From the NCBI GenBank assembly GCA_022822125.1, contig JAJECF010000043.1, positions 10,161 to 74,160 of the forward strand: 64,000 nucleotides of DNA. The letters are read 5' to 3'. A program made the position numbers and the translations under genes. This document shows positions 30,604 through 41,671 of the stretch, piece after piece. The stretch comes from Alphaproteobacteria bacterium (GTDB lineage: Bacteria > Pseudomonadota > Alphaproteobacteria > Bin95). The notes under the pieces are model-generated. The model had not been told where the DNA came from and ran no database searches. It saw nothing but the letters and a program-made list of their open reading frames with translations. How positions within the stretch are numbered: the first letter of the stretch is position 1; every line of letters starts with the position of its first letter.

Positions 30604-31737
30604 TCATCCCTCCCACCATTGCCCGCCGATCACCATCCCCGCCGGGAACAGGCGCTGCTCGCCGCCGAGCACGACGCCGTCCGAATCCTCGTAGTCGAAC
30701 CGGCCGGTGCGCAGTTCGAGCACCGAGGCATCTGCGGCCACGCCCGGCTCCAGGCTGCCGAGGCCGGGTCGTCCCAGCGCCGCCGCGGGTGCGGCCGTCG
30801 CCGCGCGCAGCACCTCGACCAGCGGCATGCCCAGGACAAGGAACTTCGACATGGTGACGAGCAGGTCGAACGCCGGGCCGTGGATGCTGAGCGTATGGAC
30901 GTCGCTGGAGATGCAATCGGGCATGAACCCCGCCGTCAGCATGGCCCGCCCGGTGCCGAAACCGAACGAGCCCTTGCCATGGCCGATGTCGAAGATGACG
31001 CCCCGCTCGCGCGCGGCCATCGTTTCCTCGCGCACCCTGCCGTCGGCTCCCGCCGGGCTGTTCGGGAAGGAGCGGAAACAGTGCGTCAGCACGTCGCCGG
31101 GGCGGAGCCGGTCCATGACCTCGCGGCGGCTGGGCGGCGGGAAGTCCAGATGCGCCATGACGGGCAGCCCCAGTTCCTCCGCGACCTCGATGGCGATGTC
31201 GAGCGGGGCGATGCCGCTCGATCCGCCGGCGCCGAGGCCGACGCGGACCTTGATCCCGACGACGAGGTCCGCATGTTCCCGCGCCACGCGCACGCATTCG
31301 CGGGCGTCCAGCAGGCGCATGTCCTGGCACTCGCCGACCATCACCGCGTCGCTGAAGGCGAAGATCCCCGGAAAGGACACATTCAGGAAAGGCAGCACGC
31401 GCGGCTTGGCCGGCTCGATCACATGGCGCCGGAAACCCGCCATGTTGGCGGGGCCCGCCGTGCCGGCATCGACCAGCGTCGTCGTTGCGCCCTGCCGCGC
31501 GATCGCCTCCGGATCGACGCCGATGGACGTGCCGCCCCAATAGACATGCGTGTGCATGTCGATGAGGCCCGGCGTCACCAGACAACCGCTCACATCGCGC
31601 ACATCGCGGGCCTCGCCGGCCGGGAGGTCAGAGGCGACCTCCGCAATCCGGCCCCCGGCAAAGGCGACATCGGCCGCCTGGTCCACGCCGCGGCCGGGGT
31701 CGATCACGCGCCCGCCTTTCAGCAACAGGTCGTGCAT
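30604..31737 (-). CDS. amidohydrolase/deacetylase family metallohydrolase (dihydroorotase-like)
   Basis: The 377-residue protein belongs to the COG3964-type branch of the amidohydrolase superfamily. Metal ligands are H62 and H64 in GLIDMHTHVYWGG; the candidate carbamylated lysine is in VVGIKVRVG. Further His/Asp ligands appear in MAHLDFPPP, LTHCFRSFPN and CISSDVHTLS. Start ATG at 31737 is preceded by GAGGAGGAA. Annotated relatives act on N-acyl or cyclic amide substrates, but the substrate here is not known. It lies just downstream of the yyaL-type gene on the same strand. Confidence 0.87.
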   Translation of the reverse strand: MHDLLLKGGRVIDPGRGVDQAADVAFAGGRIAEVASDLPAGEARDVRDVSGCLVTPGLIDMHTHVYWGGTSIGVDPEAIARQGATTTLVDAGTAGPANMAGFRRHVIEPAKPRVLPFLNVSFPGIFAFSDAVMVGECQDMRLLDARECVRVAREHADLVVGIKVRVGLGAGGSSGIAPLDIAIEVAEELGLPVMAHLDFPPPSRREVMDRLRPGDVLTHCFRSFPNSPAGADGRVREETMAARERGVIFDIGHGKGSFGFGTGRAMLTAGFMPDCISSDVHTLSIHGPAFDLLVTMSKFLVLGMPLVEVLRAATAAPAAALGRPGLGSLEPGVAADASVLELRTGRFDYEDSDGVVLGGEQRLFPAGMVIGGQWWEG

Positions 31738-31762
31738 CCATTCCTCCTCTTCGGTATGCGCC

Positions 31763-33766
<2,004 letters not shown>

Positions 33767-33814
33767 GGCCCCGGAGGGTAAACTGGCGCACTACCGGATG
33801 CGAGGAAGGAAATC

Positions 33815-34135
33815 ATGGCGGACGCGCTCTATTACGACGCGCATGTATTCTGTTGCACCAATACCCGTCCGCCCGGCCATCCGCGCGGCTGCTGCAGCGA
33901 GAAGGGCTCGGAGAAGCTGCGCGCCTACATGAAGGCGCGCGCCAGGTCGCTACCCAGGGCGCGCATCAACATCGCCGGCTGCCTCGACCGCTGCGAGCTC
34001 GGGCCGACCATGGTCATTTATCCCGAGGGGGTCTGGTACCGTTACGAGACCGAGGCGGATATCGACGAGATCCTCGAAACGCACCTGAAGGGCGGCGGCC
34101 GGGTCTCCCGGCTGATGCTCGACCCCGACGCCTGA
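33815..34135 (+). CDS. thioredoxin-like 2Fe-2S ferredoxin-domain protein
   Basis: The 106-residue protein has the cysteine pattern of thioredoxin-like [2Fe-2S] ferredoxins: HVFCCTNTRPPGHPRGCCSEKG near the N-terminus is broken here as CCTN and RGCC, and GCLDRCELGP near residue 55. TMVIYPEGVWYR is a typical C-terminal strand. It probably carries electrons or a cluster in the cytoplasm. AGGAAGGAAATC precedes the ATG. The stop TGA at 34133-34135 overlaps the predicted start of mnmE. Confidence 0.87.
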   Translation: MADALYYDAHVFCCTNTRPPGHPRGCCSEKGSEKLRAYMKARARSLPRARINIAGCLDRCELGPTMVIYPEGVWYRYETEADIDEILETHLKGGGRVSRLMLDPDA

Positions 34136-35418
34136 CGGACCCGCCCGACACCATCTTCGCCGAAGCGACGGCGCCCGGCCGGGCCGGCATATCGGTGCTG
34201 CGCCTGTCGGGGCCGGCGGCCGGCCGCGCGCTGGCGGCGCTGGCGGGGCCGCTGCCGGAGCCGCGCCGCGCTGTCCTGCGCTCTGTTCGTGACCCTGAGA
34301 GCGGCGAACTGCTGGACCGGGGCCTGGTGCTCTGGTTTCCCGGCCCGGCGAGTTTCACCGGCGAGGATGCGGCGGAACTGCACCTTCACGGCGCGCCCGT
34401 GGTGATGGACGCGGTGCAGGCGGCGCTAGTGCGGCTGGACGGCCTGCGTCCGGCGGAGCCCGGCGAGTTCGCCCGGCGCGCCTTCGAGGCCGGGCGCATG
34501 GATCTGACGGCGGTGGAGGGCCTGGCCGAACTGATCGACGCCGAGACCGAGGGCCAGCGGCGGCAGGCGCTCCATGCGCTCGGCGGCGGGCTGGCGCGGC
34601 AATTCGGCGGCTGGCGCAAACAGCTCGTGCGGGCGCTCGCCCATATCGAGGCCGCCATCGATTTCAGCGATGAGGAACTGCCGGAGGGGCTGGAGACGGA
34701 AGTCTCGGACAAGGTGGCGGCTGTGCGCGCGGAGATGGCGGAGGCTCTGGCCGGGGGCGCGCGCGGCGAGCTCGTGCGCGACGGCTTCCGGGTGGCGCTG
34801 GTGGGCGCGCCCAACGCCGGCAAGTCGAGCCTGCTCAATGCGCTTGCCGCGCGCGAGGTCGCCATCGTCTCGCCGGGCGCCGGCACCACGCGCGACGTGC
34901 TGGAGGCCCGGCTCGTCATGGACGGCTATCTGGTCAGGCTGATTGACATGGCCGGTCTCCACGAAAGCGACGACCCGGTTGAGCGCGAGGGCATGCGCCG
35001 CGCGCGCGCTGAGGCGGCATCGGCGGATCTCTGCCTGCTGCTGGCCGCCCCCGACGCCCCGCCGCCGCCCGACATGGCCGGCCTCGCTATCCGCACAAAG
35101 GCCGACCTCGGCGCAGCACCGGGCCCCGGCCCCGCCGTCTCGGCCCGTACGGGCGAAGGCCTGGAGGCGCTGTGGGGGTCCATCGCCGAAGCGGTGCGCT
35201 CGCGCGTAGCCGGCCCGCCCGGCGCGCTCCGCGCCCGGCATGCGCGCGCGCTCAGGCAGTCGGCCGAGGCGCTCGACCGTTTCGCCGCCGCGCCCCAGAC
35301 CGACCTCGCCGCCGAAGACCTCCGCCTCGCCGTCCGCGCGCTGGGCCGCGTCACCGGCCGCGTCGATGTGGAAGACCTGCTGGACGCGATCTTCAGGGAA
35401 TTCTGTATCGGAAAGTGA
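34132..35418 (+). CDS. mnmE: tRNA uridine-5-carboxymethylaminomethyl modification GTPase
   Basis: MnmE, with MnmG, modifies the wobble uridine of several tRNAs. The 428-residue protein has the N-terminal tetrahydrofolate domain (DTIFAEATAPGRAGISVLRL), the G-domain P-loop GAPNAGKSSLLNAL, GTTRD, DMAGL, a TKAD variant of NKxD, and the invariant C-terminal FCIGK with the catalytic cysteine. Length matches the family only if translation begins near 34132, where the codon is CTG, overlapping the upstream TGA. There is no ATG, GTG or TTG in frame at that position. The next in-frame GTG (34194) would remove ~20 conserved residues. Confidence 0.93.
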   Translation: MTDPPDTIFAEATAPGRAGISVLRLSGPAAGRALAALAGPLPEPRRAVLRSVRDPESGELLDRGLVLWFPGPASFTGEDAAELHLHGAPVVMDAVQAALVRLDGLRPAEPGEFARRAFEAGRMDLTAVEGLAELIDAETEGQRRQALHALGGGLARQFGGWRKQLVRALAHIEAAIDFSDEELPEGLETEVSDKVAAVRAEMAEALAGGARGELVRDGFRVALVGAPNAGKSSLLNALAAREVAIVSPGAGTTRDVLEARLVMDGYLVRLIDMAGLHESDDPVEREGMRRARAEAASADLCLLLAAPDAPPPPDMAGLAIRTKADLGAAPGPGPAVSARTGEGLEALWGSIAEAVRSRVAGPPGALRARHARALRQSAEALDRFAAAPQTDLAAEDLRLAVRALGRVTGRVDVEDLLDAIFREFCIGK

Positions 35419-35480
35419 GGTCTGGCTTTGCCTCGAGAGCCGCTGCAGGAGAGTGCCGCGGACGGAACCGCAAGGACGCA

Positions 35481-36728
35481 CTATCTCCGCGCGATATTGG
35501 CGCTCCTTGCCGGAATCCCGAACTCGCGGTGGCAGATTTCGGCGAGTTTCTCCACGCCGTCGCGGATGTCCTCGACGGTCGGGTTGCCGAAACAGAGCCG
35601 GATGCGCGAGCGGGCGGGCTCGGCGTCGGCGGACCATTCCGGGCCGGGATTGATGGCGATGCCCGCAGCGGCGGAAGCGGCGGCGAGCTTCACTGCGTCC
35701 ACGTCCTCCGGGAAGGCGATCCAGAGGAAGATACCCCCTTCCGGCGGCGCGAACTCCGCCGCCGTGCCGAAATGCTCCTCCAGCGCCGCGGTCATGGCGT
35801 CGAGCTTCTGCTTGAGCAGCCCCGTCACATGGCCGACATGGGCATCGAAACGGCTGCGGCAGTATTCCGCCAGCATCATCTGCTCGAGCGCGCCGGTGCC
35901 GCCGTCGCGCTTGCAGGCGGCCATGCGGGCGATGAGGGCGGGCTCGGCGGCGATATATCCGACGCGCAGCGCCGGTGCGATCGTCTTTGAGAACGAGCCG
36001 CAATGGATAACCCGGTTGCCCTCATCCATCGCCGCAATGGCGGGCGGGCGCTCGCCCGTCCACAGGAGGTCGGCATAGCACTCGTCCTCGAACACCGGCA
36101 CGCCGTAGTCCGCCGAAAGGCGCAGCAGCTCGGCCCGGCGCTCTTCCGGCATGATGCTGCCGCCGGGATTCTGGATCGTCGGGATGACATAGATGAATTT
36201 CGGTTGCACACCGTCCGCCCGGAGCGCGGCGAGCTTTTCCGCGAGAAGGTCCATGCGCATGCCGCCCTCGTCCAGCGGGATGCCCACCGGCCGGACGCCG
36301 AGCTTGCGCAGGCCAGCAAGCGCGCTGCCATAGCTGAACTGCTCGACAATGACCGTGTCGCCCGGCCGGCAGAACAACTCGTTGACGAGGTCGAGCGCCT
36401 GGTTCGAGCCCGAGGTGATGAGCACATTGTCGGGCGACACCGCGACGCGGCTGCGCTTCATGAGCTTATCGGCCACGAACTCGCGCAACGGTCGATAGCC
36501 GAGCGGGCCGCTCTCCAGCCCGTAGGTGGCGAGCGTCGTCCCCTCCCGGCGCAGGGCCGAGGCAGTCGCCGCAATCATGTCCTCGATCGGCATGCTCTCC
36601 GCATCGACATTGCCGCCGACGAAATTATACGGCGGAAACCCGCTCCAGCGCGGGGCGGGCGGCGGCAGGTCGGGCGCCAGCAGGGCGTCGTAATCGATCG
36701 TGGCGGCCACGTCGTTGCTCCTCAGCAT
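35481..36728 (-). CDS. PLP-dependent aminotransferase, class I/II (2-aminoadipate/MocR-like)
   Basis: The 415-residue enzyme is a fold-type I aminotransferase. The PLP lysine is in CGSFSKTIAPALRVGYI. Other conserved parts are YGLESGPLGYRPLREFVA, ITSGSNQALDLV, PTIQNPGGSIM and FEDECYADLLW. The stand-alone enzyme has no GntR domain. Relatives act on 2-aminoadipate, aromatic or branched amino acids; specificity is not readable. ATG at 36728 is chosen because the family N-terminus begins close to it. The gene lies 16 nt downstream of the Crp/Fnr regulator and is convergent to mnmE. Confidence 0.9.
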   Translation of the reverse strand: MLRSNDVAATIDYDALLAPDLPPPAPRWSGFPPYNFVGGNVDAESMPIEDMIAATASALRREGTTLATYGLESGPLGYRPLREFVADKLMKRSRVAVSPDNVLITSGSNQALDLVNELFCRPGDTVIVEQFSYGSALAGLRKLGVRPVGIPLDEGGMRMDLLAEKLAALRADGVQPKFIYVIPTIQNPGGSIMPEERRAELLRLSADYGVPVFEDECYADLLWTGERPPAIAAMDEGNRVIHCGSFSKTIAPALRVGYIAAEPALIARMAACKRDGGTGALEQMMLAEYCRSRFDAHVGHVTGLLKQKLDAMTAALEEHFGTAAEFAPPEGGIFLWIAFPEDVDAVKLAAASAAAGIAINPGPEWSADAEPARSRIRLCFGNPTVEDIRDGVEKLAEICHREFGIPARSANIARR

Positions 36729-36744
36729 ATGGGCAGGGGGCCGG

Positions 36745-37437
36745 TCATCCGGTCGAGATATGCCGGCGAAGTTGCGCGGGGTCGGCGATGCGCGCATTGC
36801 CGCCCCGGACGGTGACACCGTGCTTCCGGAGGCTCGCCAGCGCGCGCGAAAAGGTTTCCGGCTTCATGCCGAGCCGGTTTGCGATCAGCTTCTTGTCGTA
36901 GGGCAGATGGATATGAACGGGGCCGCCGCCCGGCTGCGGGAGCGGGCAAAAATGCAGCAGGAAGGCGCCCACGCGCTGCGAGGCGTCGAGGCTGCTGCCG
37001 CTCTCAATCCGCGAGACCAGCCGCTTCAGGTTCGCCGCGAGCGAGGCGAAGGTCCTGACGATCAGTTCCGGGTCCTCGCGCATCCGCTCGACATAGTCTG
37101 CGACGGGCACGGCCAGCAGCCGGCCGTCCTCGACGAACTCGGCGGAAACCGGATAGCCGTCCGCCATGCCGATTGCACCCTCGGCGAAGGATTCGCCGGG
37201 ACCGAAGACTTCGATAATCACTTCCAACCCGTCTGGACGCAGGCGATACAGCTTCACCCAGCCCGAGAGCACGCCGAAAAAATGGGTGACCGGTTCGCCC
37301 TGCTCGAAGACCCCGGTTCGTTTCGGGCAGTCGCGAACCTCGGCCGCCCGGACCAGCGAACTGAGTGCGTCCGGCGCCAGCCCCTGGAACAAGGGAAACT
37401 GTCCGATGGTTTCCAGATCCGCGCCGCACACGGCCAT
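36745..37437 (-). CDS. Crp/Fnr family regulator, probable DNR/NNR-type controller of nos genes
   Basis: The 230-residue protein has a cyclic-nucleotide-fold sensor (residues ~12-125, FPLFQGLAPDALSSLV, GEPVTHFFGVLSGWVKLYR), a dimer helix and a C-terminal HTH (KKLIANRLGMKPETFSRALASL). It lacks the N-terminal cysteine cluster of oxygen-sensing FNR, which fits NO-sensing DNR/NNR proteins. It is divergent from nosR with a TTGAC-N4-GTCAA box between them, so control of the nos operon, and possibly of itself, is likely. Haem/NO sensing is inferred from context only. Confidence 0.85.
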   Translation of the reverse strand: MAVCGADLETIGQFPLFQGLAPDALSSLVRAAEVRDCPKRTGVFEQGEPVTHFFGVLSGWVKLYRLRPDGLEVIIEVFGPGESFAEGAIGMADGYPVSAEFVEDGRLLAVPVADYVERMREDPELIVRTFASLAANLKRLVSRIESGSSLDASQRVGAFLLHFCPLPQPGGGPVHIHLPYDKKLIANRLGMKPETFSRALASLRKHGVTVRGGNARIADPAQLRRHISTG

Positions 37438-37535
37438 CGTTCGTCTCCATCCCGCCGGAAACGTCGTCCGGCAAGGTCGCCAGAGGGTTACAACGCCGGG
37501 GGCCGCCCTGCAAGAAATCGCTTGCTTCGCCCGGC

Positions 37536-37549
37536 TTGACGCCAGTCAA
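37536..37549. promoter_or_regulatory. FNR/DNR-type operator upstream of nosR
   Basis: TTGAC-GCCA-GTCAA is a perfect 5-4-5 inverted repeat that differs from the FNR consensus TTGAT-N4-ATCAA by one base in each arm. Its centre (37542.5) lies 63 bp before the nosR GTG. A class-II activator position of -41.5 would put the start of transcription near 37584, with a weak -10 TACCTT at 37572. The divergent regulator gene starts 105 bp away. Confidence 0.8.
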
Positions 37550-37592
37550 GGAGGAGCAGGGCCGAATTCGCTACCTTGCCGACCGGAAGCAC

Positions 37593-37598
37593 GGAGGA
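37593..37598 (+). promoter_or_regulatory. Shine-Dalgarno sequence fixing the nosR GTG start
   Basis: GGAGGA is 7 nt before GTG 37606 and directs initiation right at the signal peptide [12 protein letters not shown]. Confidence 0.7.
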
Positions 37599-37605
37599 AC
37601 GTCCG

Positions 37606-39786
37606 GTGTCCCGCGGCTTCATTGTCGGCTTGCTCTTGTGGTTGTGGGCTCCGCCGCATGCCGCCTGGGCGTCTGATTTGGTCCGGTTCCTCGCAGAGCT
37701 GTCGCCCGAAGTTCTGGTTCCGGGCGCGACCGGCTACGGGCCGTTGCGAGCCGACCTTCCCGTCGCTCCGGTTCTGAAGGGCGGCGAGACCGTTGGCTGG
37801 GCCTTTCTTACGTCGGACTTCGTCGGCACGACAGGCTATTCCGGCAAACCGATCCATGTCGTAGCGGCAATCTCGCCCGATGCGGTGCTCGCCGGGGTCA
37901 GGCTCGTCGCGCATTCCGAGCCCATCGTGCTGATCGGTATACCGGACGCCAAAATGCGCCGGCTCACCGAGTCCTATGCCGGCATCGACCTGAAACTCGA
38001 GGCGGTAAAGGGCGGCTCGGCACACGATATCGACATCGTCTCGGGCGCGACCGTGACGGTAATGGTGATCGACGACTCCGTCATTCGGGCCGGCCTCAAG
38101 GTGGCCCGTGCTCTGGGTCTCGGCGGCCTCGCGCCGGAAGCCGACGCCGGCCCTGCCCGCAAGCTGGACCGGACGAAACGGGAGGTGCTCGACTGGGCGG
38201 CGCTCGCCGGGGACGGGTCGGTGAGGGCGCTCGCGCTCGATATCTCCCAGGTCAATGCGGCCTTCGAAGCAACCGGCGACCCCAAGGCCATTGCCCGTCC
38301 GGAGCGGGGCGCGTCGGAAGAGACCTTCATCGACCTGCATGCCGCGCTCGCGAGCGCGCCGTCCATCGGGCTCAGCCTGCTCGGCGAAGCCGAATACGCC
38401 AATCTCGTCGAATGGATCGGCGAGGACGGACACGCCATTCTGGTTGCGGGCCGGGGGCGCTACTCCTTCAAGGGCTCCGGCTATGTGCGCGGCGGCATCT
38501 TCGACCGCATCCAGCTCATACAGGGCGACCGTTCGGTCCGCTTCTTCGACCGCGATCACAAGCGGCTCGGCGAAATCGCCGCCGACGGCGCGCCGGCCTT
38601 CACGGAACTCGACCTTTTCCGCATTCCGGCGGACGCCGAATTCGAGCCGGGCGAACCCTGGCGGCTGCAGTTGCTGGTTCAGCGTGCGGTCGGCGCGGTG
38701 GACAAGCGCTTCCTCACCTTCGACCTCGGCTACCGACTGCCGGAGCGTTACCTGTTGCCGCCCGCCCTTGCGCCGGAGGCGGAGGCCGGCGAGGCGGACG
38801 CCAAGGCGACGCTTTGGAAGCGGGTCTGGCACGACAGGCGGTTCGAGATCGCCGGGCTCGCCGCCATGCTCGCGCTGCTGACCGCGATTTTCTTCTTCCA
38901 GCGCCAGGTGACGCGGAATGCGCGGCTCTATTTCTGGCTGCGCATGGGATTCCTCACCGCAACGCTGTTCTTCCTTGGCTGGTATGCGAACGCCCAGCTT
39001 TCGGTCGTGAACCTGATGGCGCTGTTCGGCAGCCTGCGCACGGGCTTCGCCTGGGACGCCTTCCTGCTCGACCCGCTGGTCTTCATTCTCTGGTTCTCGG
39101 TGGCGGCGGCGCTGATCTTCTGGGGCCGCGGCGCCTATTGCGGGTGGCTGTGCCCGTTCGGCGCGCTCCAGGAACTGACCAACAAGGTCGCACGCGCGCT
39201 CCGCGTCCCGCAATGGGAACTCCCCTGGGGCCTGCATGAGCGGCTCTGGCCAGTCAAATATGTGCTCTTTCTGGGACTGTTCGGTCTTTCGCTTGCCTCG
39301 ATTCCGCTTGCCGAAACTTTCGCCGAGGTCGAACCGTTCAAGACCGCCATCGTGCTGAAATTCGCCCGCGAATGGCCGTTCGTGCTGTTCGCGGTCTCGC
39401 TGCTGACCGCCGGCCTGTTCATCGAACGCTTCTTCTGCCGCTATCTCTGCCCGCTCGGCGCCGCGCTAGCGATACCCGCGCGGATGCGCATGTTCGCCTG
39501 GCTCAGGCGCTATCACGAATGCGGCCATCCCTGTCAGCTCTGCGCGAATGAATGCCCCGTCCAGGCCATCCACCCGACGGGCGAAATCAACCCGAATGAA
39601 TGCGTGAACTGCCTGCACTGCCAGGTGCTCTACCAGTCCACGGCCAGATGTCCGGTCTGCATCAAGAGAGAACGCAGCCGGGAACGCCTCGCCCGCAGCG
39701 CCGGTGCCCTCAGGGCCGCGCTCGCCGAAGCGCCCAAGCCGACCACATCCCGAAAGGAAGGAAGTCATGGCAGACAAACCGAATAA
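37606..39786 (+). CDS. nosR: N2O reductase expression regulator / electron donor NosR
   Basis: NosR is a membrane flavo-iron-sulfur protein needed for nosZ expression and NosZ activity in vivo. From GTG at 37606 it has 726 residues: a signal peptide, a periplasmic FMN domain with the covalent-flavin motif SGATVT near residue 147, about six membrane helices, [12 protein letters not shown], and two cytoplasmic 4Fe-4S sets ([28 protein letters not shown]). GTG is chosen because GGAGGA at 37593-37598 lies 7 nt upstream. A longer TTG start at 37576 is less likely. The operator at 37536 should make it anaerobically inducible. Confidence 0.95.
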   Translation: MSRGFIVGLLLWLWAPPHAAWASDLVRFLAELSPEVLVPGATGYGPLRADLPVAPVLKGGETVGWAFLTSDFVGTTGYSGKPIHVVAAISPDAVLAGVRLVAHSEPIVLIGIPDAKMRRLTESYAGIDLKLEAVKGGSAHDIDIVSGATVTVMVIDDSVIRAGLKVARALGLGGLAPEADAGPARKLDRTKREVLDWAALAGDGSVRALALDISQVNAAFEATGDPKAIARPERGASEETFIDLHAALASAPSIGLSLLGEAEYANLVEWIGEDGHAILVAGRGRYSFKGSGYVRGGIFDRIQLIQGDRSVRFFDRDHKRLGEIAADGAPAFTELDLFRIPADAEFEPGEPWRLQLLVQRAVGAVDKRFLTFDLGYRLPERYLLPPALAPEAEAGEADAKATLWKRVWHDRRFEIAGLAAMLALLTAIFFFQRQVTRNARLYFWLRMGFLTATLFFLGWYANAQLSVVNLMALFGSLRTGFAWDAFLLDPLVFILWFSVAAALIFWGRGAYCGWLCPFGALQELTNKVARALRVPQWELPWGLHERLWPVKYVLFLGLFGLSLASIPLAETFAEVEPFKTAIVLKFAREWPFVLFAVSLLTAGLFIERFFCRYLCPLGAALAIPARMRMFAWLRRYHECGHPCQLCANECPVQAIHPTGEINPNECVNCLHCQVLYQSTARCPVCIKRERSRERLARSAGALRAALAEAPKPTTSRKEGSHGRQTE

Positions 39787-41671
39787 ACTCCGCGTTACTC
39801 GGCGCGGCCTTATGCAGGCGACCGCAAGCGGTGCGGTGGCCGCGGCGGCGACGGCTGCTGCCGGTGTTGCAGGTCCCGGACGCGCGCAGGCCGCCGCGGG
39901 CAGCCATGCGCTAGCACCCGGCCAGCTCGACGACTATTACGGCTTCTGGTCGTCCGGCCAGACGGGCGAGCTGCGCATTCTGGGCATTCCGTCCATGCGA
40001 GAGCTGATGCGCGTGCCGGTCTTCAACCGCTGCTCGGCGTCGGGCTGGGGCCAGACCAATGAGAGCCTCAAGGTGCTGACCGAGGGCCTGTTGCCGGAAA
40101 CCAGGGCGTTCCTCGCCGCCAGGGGCCGCGTCACCTACGACAATGGCGACCTCCACCACCCGCATATGTCGTTCACCGACGGCACCTATGACGGCCGCTA
40201 CCTGTTCATGAACGACAAGGCCAACACGCGGGTCGCGCGCGTGCGTTGCGACATCATGAAGTGCGACAAGGTCATCGAGGTGCCGAACGCGGCGGATATT
40301 CACGGCCTGCGCCCGCAGAAATTTCCACGCACGGGCTATGTCTTCGCTAATGGCGAACACGAAACGCCGCTCGTCAACGACGGCAGGATCCTCGACAGCC
40401 CGGAGGACTACGTCAACATCTTCACCGCCATAGACGGCGACACGATGACGGTCTCCTGGCAGGTGATGGTCTCCGGCAATCTCGACAATTGCGATGCCGA
40501 CTACCAGGGCAAATACGCCTTCGCCACCAGCTACAATTCCGAGATGGGAATGACGCTGGCCGAGATGACCGAGAGTGAGACCGACCACTGCGTCATCTTC
40601 GATATCAAGGCCATCGAGGCGGGCGTCGCGGCCGGCGACGGGCAGATGCTGAACGGGGTGCGCGTGCTCGACGGGCGCAAAGGCTCGAAATACACGCGCT
40701 ATGTGCCCATCCCCAACAGTCCTCACGGCTGCAACACCGCCCCGGACAAGCGCCATGTCGTCATCAACGGCAAGCTCTCGCCCACGGTCTCGGTCATCGA
40801 TGTGACGAAGGTGGACGCGCTCTTCTCGGAGAACGCCGACCCGCGCTCCTGCATCGTCGCGGAGCCGCAGCTCGGGCTCGGGCCGCTGCACACCGCGTTC
40901 GACGGCAAGGGCGGCGCCTTCACCACGCTGTTCCTCGACAGCCAGGTGGTGAAATGGGACCTCGAAAAGGCAATCCGCGCCTATGCCGGCGAGGATGTGG
41001 ACCCGATCATCTCCAAGGTCGATGTCCAGTACCAGCCCGGGCACAACCACACCACGATGGGCGAGACGGCCGAGGCGGACGGCAAGTGGCTCGTTTCGAT
41101 GAACAAGTTCTCCAAGGACAGATTCATCAATGTCGGGCCGCTGAAGCCCGAGAACGAGCAGCTCATCGACATATCGTCCGACGAGATGAAGGTGGTCCAT
41201 GACGGGGCAACCTTCGCCGAGCCGCATGATTGCATCATCGTGCGCCGCGACATCGTGAACCCGAAGACAATATGGGACCGGGACGACCCGATCTTCGAGG
41301 ACGCCGTCAGGCAGGCGGCGGCGGACGGCGTCGACCTCGAGGACGGCGCCGAGGAGCCGATCCGCGACGGCAACAAGGTGCGCATCTACATGTATTCGGT
41401 CGCGCCCGAGTTCTCGATGGAGAAGTTCACGGTCAAACAGGGCGACGAGGTCACGATCTACATCACCAATCTCGACGATGTGGACGATGTGACCCACGGC
41501 TTCTGCCTGTCGAATTACGGCATTGCGTTCGAGATCGCGCCGCAGGCGACGGCATCCGTTACCTTCACCGCCGACCGTCCCGGCGTCCACTGGTTCTATT
41601 GCCAGTGGTTCTGCCACGCGCTGCATATGGAGATGCGCGGGCGGATGTTCGTCGAGCCGAGAGCCGCGTGA
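39767..41671 (+). CDS. nosZ: nitrous-oxide reductase, clade I (Tat-exported)
   Basis: NosZ reduces N2O to N2 in the periplasm. The 634-residue precursor has a Tat signal ([20 protein letters not shown]), marking clade I. The tetranuclear CuZ ligands begin with H130, H131 and H133 in [10 protein letters not shown]. The C-terminal cupredoxin domain binds CuA through C612, C616, H620 and M623 in [12 protein letters not shown], with an upstream histidine in [10 protein letters not shown]. Nothing essential appears missing. ATG at 39767 follows AAGGAAGGAA and overlaps the end of nosR by 20 bp. The stop overlaps the nosD ATG (TGATG). Confidence 0.98.
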   Translation: MADKPNKLRVTRRGLMQATASGAVAAAATAAAGVAGPGRAQAAAGSHALAPGQLDDYYGFWSSGQTGELRILGIPSMRELMRVPVFNRCSASGWGQTNESLKVLTEGLLPETRAFLAARGRVTYDNGDLHHPHMSFTDGTYDGRYLFMNDKANTRVARVRCDIMKCDKVIEVPNAADIHGLRPQKFPRTGYVFANGEHETPLVNDGRILDSPEDYVNIFTAIDGDTMTVSWQVMVSGNLDNCDADYQGKYAFATSYNSEMGMTLAEMTESETDHCVIFDIKAIEAGVAAGDGQMLNGVRVLDGRKGSKYTRYVPIPNSPHGCNTAPDKRHVVINGKLSPTVSVIDVTKVDALFSENADPRSCIVAEPQLGLGPLHTAFDGKGGAFTTLFLDSQVVKWDLEKAIRAYAGEDVDPIISKVDVQYQPGHNHTTMGETAEADGKWLVSMNKFSKDRFINVGPLKPENEQLIDISSDEMKVVHDGATFAEPHDCIIVRRDIVNPKTIWDRDDPIFEDAVRQAAADGVDLEDGAEEPIRDGNKVRIYMYSVAPEFSMEKFTVKQGDEVTIYITNLDDVDDVTHGFCLSNYGIAFEIAPQATASVTFTADRPGVHWFYCQWFCHALHMEMRGRMFVEPRAA

